Virus record (IMG/VR): IMGVR_UViG_3300017725_000001
Coordinates: 1-64,000 of that record
Strand: one strand, 5' to 3'
Length of the DNA: 64,000 nucleotides
DNA from: a virus
Part shown: one piece after another, positions 22,816 to 29,908 of the stretch
How the letters are laid out: every line of letters begins with the position of its first letter
Numbering within the stretch: the first letter of the stretch is position 1
Program-made: the position numbers and the translations under genes
Notes under the pieces: model-generated
Told to the model about the DNA's origin: nothing
The model's database searches: none
Seen by the model: the letters and a program-made list of their open reading frames with translations, nothing else

Positions 22816-23022
22816 TTAGTCTTTGAAATATTTGTTAAGCATTTCAAGTCTGTCATGTGCAGTAGCCATTTTATCTAGCTCTTTTTGGATCGTTTCAACG
22901 ATGTCTGAATGTTCGCCAATACCTACTACTTGCCTCATATAAACCTCAATGTTAGCTTTATGAAGGTCAATTTCTGCTTCTGCGTGTTTCTTTGCCGCCG
23001 CTAAAATTATTTCTTTCAACAT
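22816..23022 (-). CDS. Hypothetical helical protein
   Basis: 68 residues, almost entirely helical and charged (LAAAKKHAEAEIDLHKANIEV, DKMATAHDRLEMLNKY). AGGAA lies before the ATG and a strong terminator follows the stop. Function unknown. Confidence 0.6.
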   Translation of the reverse strand: MLKEIILAAAKKHAEAEIDLHKANIEVYMRQVVGIGEHSDIVETIQKELDKMATAHDRLEMLNKYFKD

Positions 23023-23263
23023 AAATTCCTTTCCTAGCTACACCGTCTATAAACCTACTTGAGTGCTTACTCCAATGTTATTCATTTACTTCTTGTAATT
23101 TTGTACTTCTTTATATTTAGTCTTTGTTTTGTATGTCCTGCGTTGGGCTTTGTTTCAAAAGGGCCCTGTCCTGTAATATCCTTTGTGTGTATTTTATTTT
23201 AGTTATATGTCCTTAACACTTAACCGTGAGTGTTAAACGTGTGTATTACGGCACAACCCGATT
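23023..23263 (-). other. Untranslated region between tRNA-Leu and the next gene
   Basis: About 240 bases without a convincing frame. It contains an 8-bp hairpin, TTAACACT 23213-23220 with AGTGTTAA 23229-23236, and a late-like CTAAATAT at 23113-23120. On the minus strand the short word AGGACA or AGGATA recurs. It may be a trailer for the tRNA transcript plus the leader of the gene at 22816. Confidence 0.4.
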
Positions 23264-23348
23264 TGGTGCCCTCGGAGAGACTCGAACTCTCACGTCTTGC
23301 GACACAGGTTCCTAAGACCTGCGTGTCTACCAATTCCACCACAAGGGC
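23264..23348 (-). tRNA. tRNA-Leu (UAG)
   Basis: Class II tRNA with long variable arm (TGTCGCAAGACG). Acceptor GCCCTTG, anticodon loop CTTAGGA on a CAGGT/ACCTG stem, T-arm GAGAGTTCGAGTCTCTC, encoded CCA. Confidence 0.93.
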
Positions 23349-23358
23349 AAATACTTAA

Positions 23359-23434
23359 TGGTGCCGTTACACGGATTCGAACCGCGGACCTACTGATTAC
23401 AAATCAGTTGCTCTACCAGCTGAGCTATAACGGC
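23359..23434 (-). tRNA. tRNA-Thr (UGU)
   Basis: Cloverleaf with acceptor GCCGTTA, anticodon stem-loop ACTGA-TTTGTAA-TCAGT, T-arm CGCGGTTCGAATCCGTG and encoded CCA. Ten bases separate it from tRNA-Leu. Confidence 0.94.
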
Positions 23435-23449
23435 ATAATTTTATTTAGT

Positions 23450-23659
23450 TCAGTCTTGAACTTGTCTATTAACCTTTGCCACTTGCAGTAATATATCTAC
23501 TCCAAGTACATCTTCTAACTTTGACCAGGGATCAATGAAGGTATCTCTTTCATCATCATAAGTGTAAGTTCCTATAAGATCTTCTGACTTCTGATATATA
23601 TCATTAATATCATTAGCTAGTTTCTCATATCTGTTGATAAGATCTAAATCGTCGCCCAC
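23450..23659 (-). CDS. Hypothetical acidic protein
   Basis: 69 residues, acidic and helical (DDLDLINRYEKLANDINDIY), joined to the upstream gene by a single-base stop/start overlap and followed by tRNA-Thr 16 bases later. No family recognised. Confidence 0.55.
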   Translation of the reverse strand: MGDDLDLINRYEKLANDINDIYQKSEDLIGTYTYDDERDTFIDPWSKLEDVLGVDILLQVAKVNRQVQD

Positions 23660-23940
23660 TATTGTAACTCAGGAAACATCTGCTTTACATAGTTCTTTAC
23701 TATGACTTTTGTATCATTATCAACAGTTTCTATAGAAATTTTACCGGTACCCTTGTCTCTTACTTCGTCTTTTGCTAATTGCAATAATTCTCTTTTGTTT
23801 AGTTTCTGAATTTTTGCTAAATCAACAATATTACTAGTAAAAGCACTTAAGATATATGTGCTAACATCGTCAATACACATAGGTACTTCGATCTTAGCTT
23901 TTATCCTTTTGATCCCATCTTCATATTTTGTTGCTCTCAT
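23659..23940 (-). CDS. Hypothetical protein
   Basis: 93 residues. A beta-like start (IKRIKAKIEVPMCIDD) precedes helical IQKLNKRELLQLAKDEVRD and a strand-rich end (IETVDNDTKVIVKNYVKQM). A late-type box at 23971-23979 lies upstream. No recognised family. Confidence 0.55.
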   Translation of the reverse strand: MRATKYEDGIKRIKAKIEVPMCIDDVSTYILSAFTSNIVDLAKIQKLNKRELLQLAKDEVRDKGTGKISIETVDNDTKVIVKNYVKQMFPELQ

Positions 23941-23970
23941 ATTATTTTACTCTATTAGCCTTTAATTGCC

Positions 23971-23979
23971 GTTCATACT
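23971..23979 (-). promoter_or_regulatory. Late-type promoter TATAAATAA
   Basis: TATAAATAA just past the stop of the secreted protein gene at 23981, about 30 bases before the ATG at 23940. Confidence 0.45.
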
Positions 23980-23980
23980 T

Positions 23981-24403
23981 TTATTTATAAGGTGTATGAC
24001 ACTTACTTACAAGTATACCTACTGTATTATTTGAAGTTGATGTAATAGTATGAATCATTGTAACAAAGTTCATTTCTGCTACAGTTTCTACACCATTTAC
24101 ATTTTTAACTCCAATCCAAGTATGATCAGGACCGCCTACATCTTGTTTTACGTTATACTCGTTTGTGTACAACCAAATTGATGTTTCGTTGTTTGTAATA
24201 CTTGCATTTAGTATTTGTTTACTCATTTCTTCATTTATTACGCCATCTGTTGTAGCTGTCGCACTATCTGGCAAACATACCAAAGTATGTTGTAGATCAT
24301 CTTGTGCAACATCTAGTGATGTTTGATGTTTTGCCTTTTGTCCTGCAAATACAGAACTTGACATTCCCATTATTAACGCCATTGTAAAGATTACTTTAAT
24401 CAT
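23981..24403 (-). CDS. Secreted or periplasmic hypothetical protein
   Basis: 140 residues with a clear signal peptide (IFTMALIMGMSSSVFAG). The mature part is Ser/Thr-rich and beta-like, with two cysteines (LVCLPDS and VSKCHTPYK) that may form a disulfide. It has its own early promoter at 24434-24462. Possibly an early envelope modifier, for example in superinfection exclusion; this is inference. Confidence 0.65.
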   Translation of the reverse strand: MIKVIFTMALIMGMSSSVFAGQKAKHQTSLDVAQDDLQHTLVCLPDSATATTDGVINEEMSKQILNASITNNETSIWLYTNEYNVKQDVGGPDHTWIGVKNVNGVETVAEMNFVTMIHTITSTSNNTVGILVSKCHTPYK

Positions 24404-24433
24404 AATTACCTCTTTTGTTAGTTATTAAGTATT

Positions 24434-24462
24434 AATATACAGGCAAGAGCTTCTTTTGTCAA
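24434..24462 (-). promoter_or_regulatory. Early (sigma70-type) promoter
   Basis: TTGACA 24457-24462, 17 bp, TATATT 24434-24439, upstream of the secreted protein gene. Confidence 0.75.
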
Positions 24463-24515
24463 CCAAGAAATGTTATTTTTATTGGTTTTTTTAAACTTTT
24501 TTACTTTTATGTACA

Positions 24516-26030
24516 TTAACTGGTCTTTATAGGATAACCACTGTTAAAAGGCGTATATAGCAGTTTATTCGCCGAATTTAGTATGGATCTACTGTTGGAA
24601 TAATCGTCATCTAGTCCTGATGAATATATATTATCTTGGCTTGCCAAGTTTCTAATTTTTTGTTTCAATGATGCGGCGGTATGGTAAGGTTCTAACTGTA
24701 GTATACACGCACCTAGTCCACAAACCTGTGGACTTGCCATACTTGTACCAGTAATATTATTTTGTTTATAATTACTATTAGCATGATATGTACTTCCTCC
24801 GCTCTCATTTGTCCATGCACTCATTATATTTGTTCCTGGTGCATATACTGTAATTCCTGGTCCTGTTTCGCTTGAACTTGCTTTTTGTTCTAGTCCACCA
24901 CTGTGCAAGTTACTATCTAAATTACCAATCATCATTGCGTTATTACCAAATGGTGATCCACCTCTGTGATAATAATTTTTTGTTCCGTTAGTATTAGTAT
25001 AATAGTTATTATAATCTATACCACCTGTTTCATCTATTTTTTGTCTTGAATTTCCTGCCGCTATACAAACGTGTATACCTTCATCGGCTAATTCCTGCAC
25101 ATCTGCATCTGTACTAATTACTCTTATTGGATGTCTACTAAAAAATCCACCACCTATCATTCCATAGTCTGCTCTTTTACTAGTTCCTGTCCAATTTGTT
25201 CCTCTGTAATTACCACCTGTAATATTAACAAACCCTGTACCTGTTCCCCAACTCATATTAACTATTGTTGGTCTTCTGTATCCTGTACTTGTAATTGGTT
25301 TATTTCTATGCCATAGTTTAATGATATCAAATGCTCCTGAAACTGGAAAGCCTTGTGTATCACCTGACAAATTTACTCTAACACTATAGATATGTGCATT
25401 TTTAGCCCAGCCATAATTTAGACCTGCTACTGTTCCTGCACAATGTGATCCATGTCCATTCCAATCTGAATAATGTCCAGAAGGCATTGAACCACTTATA
25501 CCACTTTCAGCATACCAATCAATTTGTTTTATTCTACTATTACCATCTGCATCATTAAACTCTGGGTGACCTATTTGTATACCTGTGTCTTGTATTACAA
25601 CATCAACTCCTGTACCGTCTAATGTATAAGCAAATTGATCATCACTTGGAGATGAGAATGTATAAGGATTATTTTGTTCTATGCATCTACGCATACCCCA
25701 ATTCATATAATTGCCACTATCTGATGTTGTTTTTGAAAAATTTCCTGTTTGGATAGCAAGGGGTTCAATAATTAAATTGTCGTCTTGCTCTGGTGGTAGT
25801 TCTACTGCATCTACTCTTGAATCTTTTCTTAATTTAATTACTTCTAATGCGTTCAAGGCATAGTGTGTATTTCTTTTACTACCTGGTCTAGCATTTGCTA
25901 CATCTACAGTTCTATTAGGAATATCACCTGCGCCAGTAGACGCAATCATTTCTTGATTAAACTGTGCATAATCAACGTCTGATTTTAATGTAACAATATA
26001 TTCACGTTCTATCAATTTAAATCTACCCAC
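24516..26030 (-). CDS. Subtilisin-like serine protease (peptidase S8)
   Basis: 504 residues. A propeptide-like N-terminus (REYIVTLKSDVDYAQFN) is followed by the S8 catalytic triad: Asp148 in IQDTGIQIGH, His193 in NGHGSHCAGT and Ser430 in GTSMASPQV, with oxyanion Asn327 in AAGNS. The start is uncertain: GTG at 26030 or TTG at 26015 overlapping the upstream stop. It follows a fibre-like structural gene, suggesting a virion-borne protease that matures tail parts or attacks the host surface; this role is inferred. Confidence 0.9.
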   Translation of the reverse strand: MGRFKLIEREYIVTLKSDVDYAQFNQEMIASTGAGDIPNRTVDVANARPGSKRNTHYALNALEVIKLRKDSRVDAVELPPEQDDNLIIEPLAIQTGNFSKTTSDSGNYMNWGMRRCIEQNNPYTFSSPSDDQFAYTLDGTGVDVVIQDTGIQIGHPEFNDADGNSRIKQIDWYAESGISGSMPSGHYSDWNGHGSHCAGTVAGLNYGWAKNAHIYSVRVNLSGDTQGFPVSGAFDIIKLWHRNKPITSTGYRRPTIVNMSWGTGTGFVNITGGNYRGTNWTGTSKRADYGMIGGGFFSRHPIRVISTDADVQELADEGIHVCIAAGNSRQKIDETGGIDYNNYYTNTNGTKNYYHRGGSPFGNNAMMIGNLDSNLHSGGLEQKASSSETGPGITVYAPGTNIMSAWTNESGGSTYHANSNYKQNNITGTSMASPQVCGLGACILQLEPYHTAASLKQKIRNLASQDNIYSSGLDDDYSNSRSILNSANKLLYTPFNSGYPIKTS

Positions 26031-27736
26031 GCATTATTGGCGTAACCTTGAAACTTGTTAATATCAGTATTATAAATCATATCGCCACTTTCAGGTGATG
26101 ATATTTGATTTCTTTCTACTGTTGTCATTGTTGCAAGTTTCATTGGCACCTTTCCTGTTACTTCTACTCTTTGTGTTGCAGTTAGTGATAAGTTATTACC
26201 ACTTGCGAGTACTATGTTGCCTGTACCTGTGACTGTAAAATTATTTGTTGTTACACTTGTAAATGTTGGGTTTGTTGGATAACTTCCACCGCCACCACTT
26301 GACAGTAAATTATTATTATCTGTTAGCTGGCTTAGGTCTGTTGGAATAGTTGGTAAGTTAGTTAGGCTATTATAGTTTCCATCAAATAAGTTTGGTTTAT
26401 TTGTTAAATCTATATAACTGCCTGAAAATAATTGTGTTTGTAAAGCATACGGAGTCAAATCTATCGAAGGTTGATAGTTTGCTAATTCTGTTTGTAATTG
26501 TGTGCTTGTTACATAATTAGATAGTGTTGTTTGTAATTGTGTATTTGTTATTGCACCACTTGCTGAACTTGCTGACGAGCCTGAGCTTGTGCTACCGCCG
26601 CCACCTAAATTTGTTGTTGTAGCAGGTGATGATGTAACTACTGTACCACTTTCAGCTAATCCTGCCAATCCTGGTTGTGTATTAGTTTGTTCTGGATCAC
26701 CTACACTTGTTTCTTGTACTGCTTGAATACTTCTTTGTGTATAGCCTGTTACTCTACCACAATGATCATATATTGGTTGTCTTTCTGCTAGTGCTACTGT
26801 AGGAGCACCGTCGTTTTCTAATTTTGCTAATAGTTCTGGTTCAAGTAGATATGCAAATATATTATTTCCTGCTTCATCTACTTCGTATGCTTTTAAACTG
26901 TTATACAATGATTGTAAATTACTAGCATATTGTTGACTTTTTGCTAGTGTCATATTTTCGTTATCTACTGCTACACCAACATTTGTGTTTACTCTATTTG
27001 TAGGAGCAAATATACTTCCACCTGTTGAACTTGAACCTTTAAAATTATTTTCAAATTCAATTAAGTTTTCCATATCAGTTTTAAAAGCATTTAAATCATC
27101 AATTAATCCTTGTTGAATGTTAGCTGGTAAGTTAGCAAGATTGCCAACTTGATCACCTAGACGTTTTAAGATACCACTCGTAAATAAATTTGGATTAAAT
27201 TTCCCATCAGTTCCTATACAGCCACCTATGTCACCGTCTGCCATAGTTCCTAGTGTGTCAAGTATATCTTTACCTGCTCCTACAAAACTACCCATTGCAT
27301 CTCTAAGAACATTTGGAATAGCACGTGGAACAACTGGTGTACCACAGAAGTTAATCATATTTGCAATGGCCGCAAATTCAGCAACGGCAGAATTTAATCT
27401 ACCTAATGCATTATCAATATTTGTGTGTGCTATAAAATCATCAAGAGCTTTTTCAGCATCTTCTAATGCTCCTCTTAGATCTGCTAGTGCTTCTGGAATT
27501 TCTGGTATTAGTCTACCAAGATTTACTTTTAAACATATTTGTAAATTAGGTAACTTAATTCCGTTACCTGCTAGTAAACTACAAATAATTTCTTTTAAAC
27601 TGTATGCTTGAGTTTGTGCGGTGATTGTGCCATCATTAACATCTACATCAACTTGACCAGTTGGTATGTCAACTTTGGTTCCGTTGATATAATCATTAAA
27701 ATCTTCTAAACCGTCTTTAAAATCACCTACACTCAT
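26012..27736 (-). CDS. Virion structural protein with fibre-like C-terminus
   Basis: 574 residues. The N-terminal 250 residues are helical with several Cys. A low-complexity Gly/Ser/Thr stretch (GGGGSTSSGSSASSASG) leads to fibre-type repeats (TNTQLQTTLSNYVTSTQLQ) and the common ending GDMIYNTDINKFQGYANNAW found at the end of many phage fibre and baseplate proteins. Likely a baseplate or fibre component. It overlaps the protease gene by 19 bases. Confidence 0.65.
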   Translation of the reverse strand: MSVGDFKDGLEDFNDYINGTKVDIPTGQVDVDVNDGTITAQTQAYSLKEIICSLLAGNGIKLPNLQICLKVNLGRLIPEIPEALADLRGALEDAEKALDDFIAHTNIDNALGRLNSAVAEFAAIANMINFCGTPVVPRAIPNVLRDAMGSFVGAGKDILDTLGTMADGDIGGCIGTDGKFNPNLFTSGILKRLGDQVGNLANLPANIQQGLIDDLNAFKTDMENLIEFENNFKGSSSTGGSIFAPTNRVNTNVGVAVDNENMTLAKSQQYASNLQSLYNSLKAYEVDEAGNNIFAYLLEPELLAKLENDGAPTVALAERQPIYDHCGRVTGYTQRSIQAVQETSVGDPEQTNTQPGLAGLAESGTVVTSSPATTTNLGGGGSTSSGSSASSASGAITNTQLQTTLSNYVTSTQLQTELANYQPSIDLTPYALQTQLFSGSYIDLTNKPNLFDGNYNSLTNLPTIPTDLSQLTDNNNLLSSGGGGSYPTNPTFTSVTTNNFTVTGTGNIVLASGNNLSLTATQRVEVTGKVPMKLATMTTVERNQISSPESGDMIYNTDINKFQGYANNAWVDLN

Positions 27737-27737
27737 T

Positions 27738-27935
27738 TTATTTTGATCCTATGTAGCCTGCAATAATTCCAATCATTCCTGTTAATGACATTTTCATTAA
27801 AGTAATTACTGATTCGTCTACTGGTCTATTTTCTTGCAAGGCAACATAATAGTCACCAATTATAATAACACCTAGTAATGTAAGTACCCCTACAGTTAGA
27901 GCTACTATAACTAGGTCTTTTAAATTCTTAATCAT
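27738..27935 (-). CDS. Small two-helix membrane protein
   Basis: 65 residues with two hydrophobic segments (LVIVALTVGVLTLLGVIII and TGMIGIIAGYIG) and a short loop. The size and layout could suit a holin, but similar proteins are common in T4-like phages without assigned function, so this stays open. Confidence 0.55.
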   Translation of the reverse strand: MIKNLKDLVIVALTVGVLTLLGVIIIGDYYVALQENRPVDESVITLMKMSLTGMIGIIAGYIGSK

Positions 27936-27936
27936 G

Positions 27937-28221
27937 TTATTGTCCTATATAAACGTCAGGACTACCACTATCTGATTTTGGATTGCAATGTCCAGGTAAT
28001 GGACAAAATCTATCTGCATCGGAATCGTTTGGAACGACAACAACTAATTTGTTGCCTACAAATACATTTTTGCATTGTGCGTTAAGAGCACCTCCGCCAT
28101 GACTATTTGGATCTCTATCAACACTAATAGGTTGATTATTTACATGAACGTTACTATGTCCTTGTGCTTCTGTTGAGGCACCACATGAACGTTTATCTCC
28201 GTGTCTATGAACTGGTTGCAT
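27937..28221 (-). CDS. PAAR-motif tail spike tip protein
   Basis: 94 residues, rich in His, Gly and Cys (VHRHGDKRSCGAST, HSNVHVNNQPI, VFVGNKLVV, GSPDVYIGQ), the pattern of PAAR proteins that form a sharp metal-bound cone on the central spike of contractile tails. The equivalent T4 part is gp5.4. It overlaps the end of the Sm-like gene by 17 bases. Confidence 0.8.
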   Translation of the reverse strand: MQPVHRHGDKRSCGASTEAQGHSNVHVNNQPISVDRDPNSHGGGALNAQCKNVFVGNKLVVVVPNDSDADRFCPLPGHCNPKSDSGSPDVYIGQ

Positions 28222-28510
28222 TTGCTACTGTTAATCCTGTACTTTGTTTGATATACATATCACTTGCGTCTTTAGCAGACTTAACTATGCATATAATACT
28301 ATTTATCTTTAATTTGATCTTAGTATCTGGACTAACGGTAAACATATAAGGCGCTAAGGCCATGCCGTTTTGAGCGGCAACAAGTATGTAAGGTTTAGCT
28401 AACGTAACTGTTTCATCAGTTTCTGTATCTAATCTTGCAATCATTTCTTCACCAGAAGAAAGTTTAATACTTACTACATCACCTACTTGGTATTGTGTTT
28501 CTATTAACAT
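28205..28510 (-). CDS. Sm-like/small beta-barrel protein
   Basis: 101 residues. The first half, YQVGDVVSIKLSSGEEMIAR, then DTETDETVTLAKPYILV, matches the strand order of Sm-like barrels. An Sm-like protein of putative cyanophage origin is known from a crystal structure, and this may be of that family. It lies between glutaredoxin and the PAAR gene. Whether it binds RNA is unknown. Confidence 0.5.
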   Translation of the reverse strand: MLIETQYQVGDVVSIKLSSGEEMIARLDTETDETVTLAKPYILVAAQNGMALAPYMFTVSPDTKIKLKINSIICIVKSAKDASDMYIKQSTGLTVANATSS

Positions 28511-28513
28511 ATA

Positions 28514-28768
28514 TTATCCTGTTGATTCACCAGTTCCATTAAAACCAGTGTCTTCAATGTATTTTAGAAACTGATCATATCCACCAACTACTTTACCATA
28601 TACTTTAATTTGTGGAAATGTTCTAGCTTCAGGGAAGTTTTCAAAAACTTGCTCCCTATTGAAATCTACGCCTAACTGTTTATAGACGAATTCAAATTTT
28701 CTTGATTCACATAATCTTTTTGCGGCATCGCAATAACCACATTGTGGTTTACCCCATATCTCTATCAT
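28514..28768 (-). CDS. Glutaredoxin
   Basis: 84 residues with the CxxC active site (PQCGYCDA), the cis-Pro loop TFPQI and the GGYDQF glutathione-binding segment. It reduces ribonucleotide reductase, whose beta subunit gene lies immediately upstream and shares one base with it. Equivalent in role to T4 NrdC. Confidence 0.9.
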   Translation of the reverse strand: MIEIWGKPQCGYCDAAKRLCESRKFEFVYKQLGVDFNREQVFENFPEARTFPQIKVYGKVVGGYDQFLKYIEDTGFNGTGESTG

Positions 28769-29895
28769 TATAAACTCATTCCTTCAAAGGTGTCTTCACC
28801 TACATCTTTTTTAACACCACCAATAACGTAACTACTAATTTCTGTTTCTTGTGGTGCAACTTGAACCTCTGCTCCTGCTATCCATTTTTGTGTCCAAGGT
28901 AACGGGTTAGCTTGGCCAGGACTATAAGGACACTTCATACCTAAAGCTGTCATACGTTTACAACAAATCCATTCAATATAATCTTGTAATAATTTTGAAT
29001 TAAGACCAATCATTGATCCATCTTTAAACAGATAATCTGCCCATGCTTTTTCTTGATCAACTGCGTCTATAAACATTTTTGTAACTTCATCTTCGCATTC
29101 TACTCTAATTTTTTCAAAGTCTGGATCTTCTTTTGGCAATACTTTTGTTAATGCATATTGCGTACTTGCTAGGTGAACATTCTCATCACGTGCAATAAAC
29201 TTAATAATCTTTGCATTACCTTCCATTTTCTTAAGCTCAGCAAACGCCCAACTACAAGCAAATGAAACATAGAATCTAACACCTTCTAAAATGTTAACAC
29301 TATTTAAAGTTAACCATAATTTTTTCTTTAAGTCATACAGATCAACATTAACTTCTTTTCCGTTTACTTTATGCTTACCTGTTCCTAACAAATTATAATA
29401 ACTTGTTAGTTCAATTAAATCATCATAGTATTTAGAAATATCACCTGCACAATCAACTATCTCTTTACTGTCAGTTAGCTCATCAAAAACTTTAGTAGGA
29501 TCAGCATATACATTTCTAATAATATGAGTATAGCTTCTACTGTGAATTGTTTCTGAGAATGTCCAAGTAATAATCCAATTTTCTAATTCTGGTAAACTAA
29601 CGATAGGACTAAATGCTTCATTAGGAGCTCTACCTTGAACACTATCTAAAAGAATTTGACGTTTTAGATTACTTGTAAAAATATGTTGTTCATGCTCTGT
29701 AAGATCTTTAAAGTCTTTTGCATCTTTACTTACATCAACTTCTTCAGGTCTCCAAAAGAAACCTAATTGTTTATCAGTCAATTTATCAAACTGTTTATAT
29801 TTTAAAGTATCGTATCTTTGAAATCCTAAATCACCATCTAAAAAAGCATTTGCTTCTGTATGATATTTTTCATTCTTAATATTAATAACGCCCAT
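28768..29895 (-). CDS. nrdB: Ribonucleotide reductase class Ia, beta subunit
   Basis: 375 residues. The diiron and radical residues fall at the same numbers as in E. coli NrdB: Asp84 (LLDSVQGR), Glu115 and His118 and Tyr122 (SETIHSRSYTH), with the later metal site in FIARDENVH. The C-terminal end binds NrdA. Thirteen bases separate it from nrdA. It makes deoxynucleotides for phage DNA. Confidence 0.96.
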   Translation of the reverse strand: MGVINIKNEKYHTEANAFLDGDLGFQRYDTLKYKQFDKLTDKQLGFFWRPEEVDVSKDAKDFKDLTEHEQHIFTSNLKRQILLDSVQGRAPNEAFSPIVSLPELENWIITWTFSETIHSRSYTHIIRNVYADPTKVFDELTDSKEIVDCAGDISKYYDDLIELTSYYNLLGTGKHKVNGKEVNVDLYDLKKKLWLTLNSVNILEGVRFYVSFACSWAFAELKKMEGNAKIIKFIARDENVHLASTQYALTKVLPKEDPDFEKIRVECEDEVTKMFIDAVDQEKAWADYLFKDGSMIGLNSKLLQDYIEWICCKRMTALGMKCPYSPGQANPLPWTQKWIAGAEVQVAPQETEISSYVIGGVKKDVGEDTFEGMSL

Positions 29896-29908
29896 TTTAT
29901 TCCCTCTA

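Noticed and set aside
24463-24495. AACCAA/TTGGTT hairpin as a terminator for the protease gene
   Set aside because: The T run lies on the plus-strand side only, and no plus-strand gene needs it.
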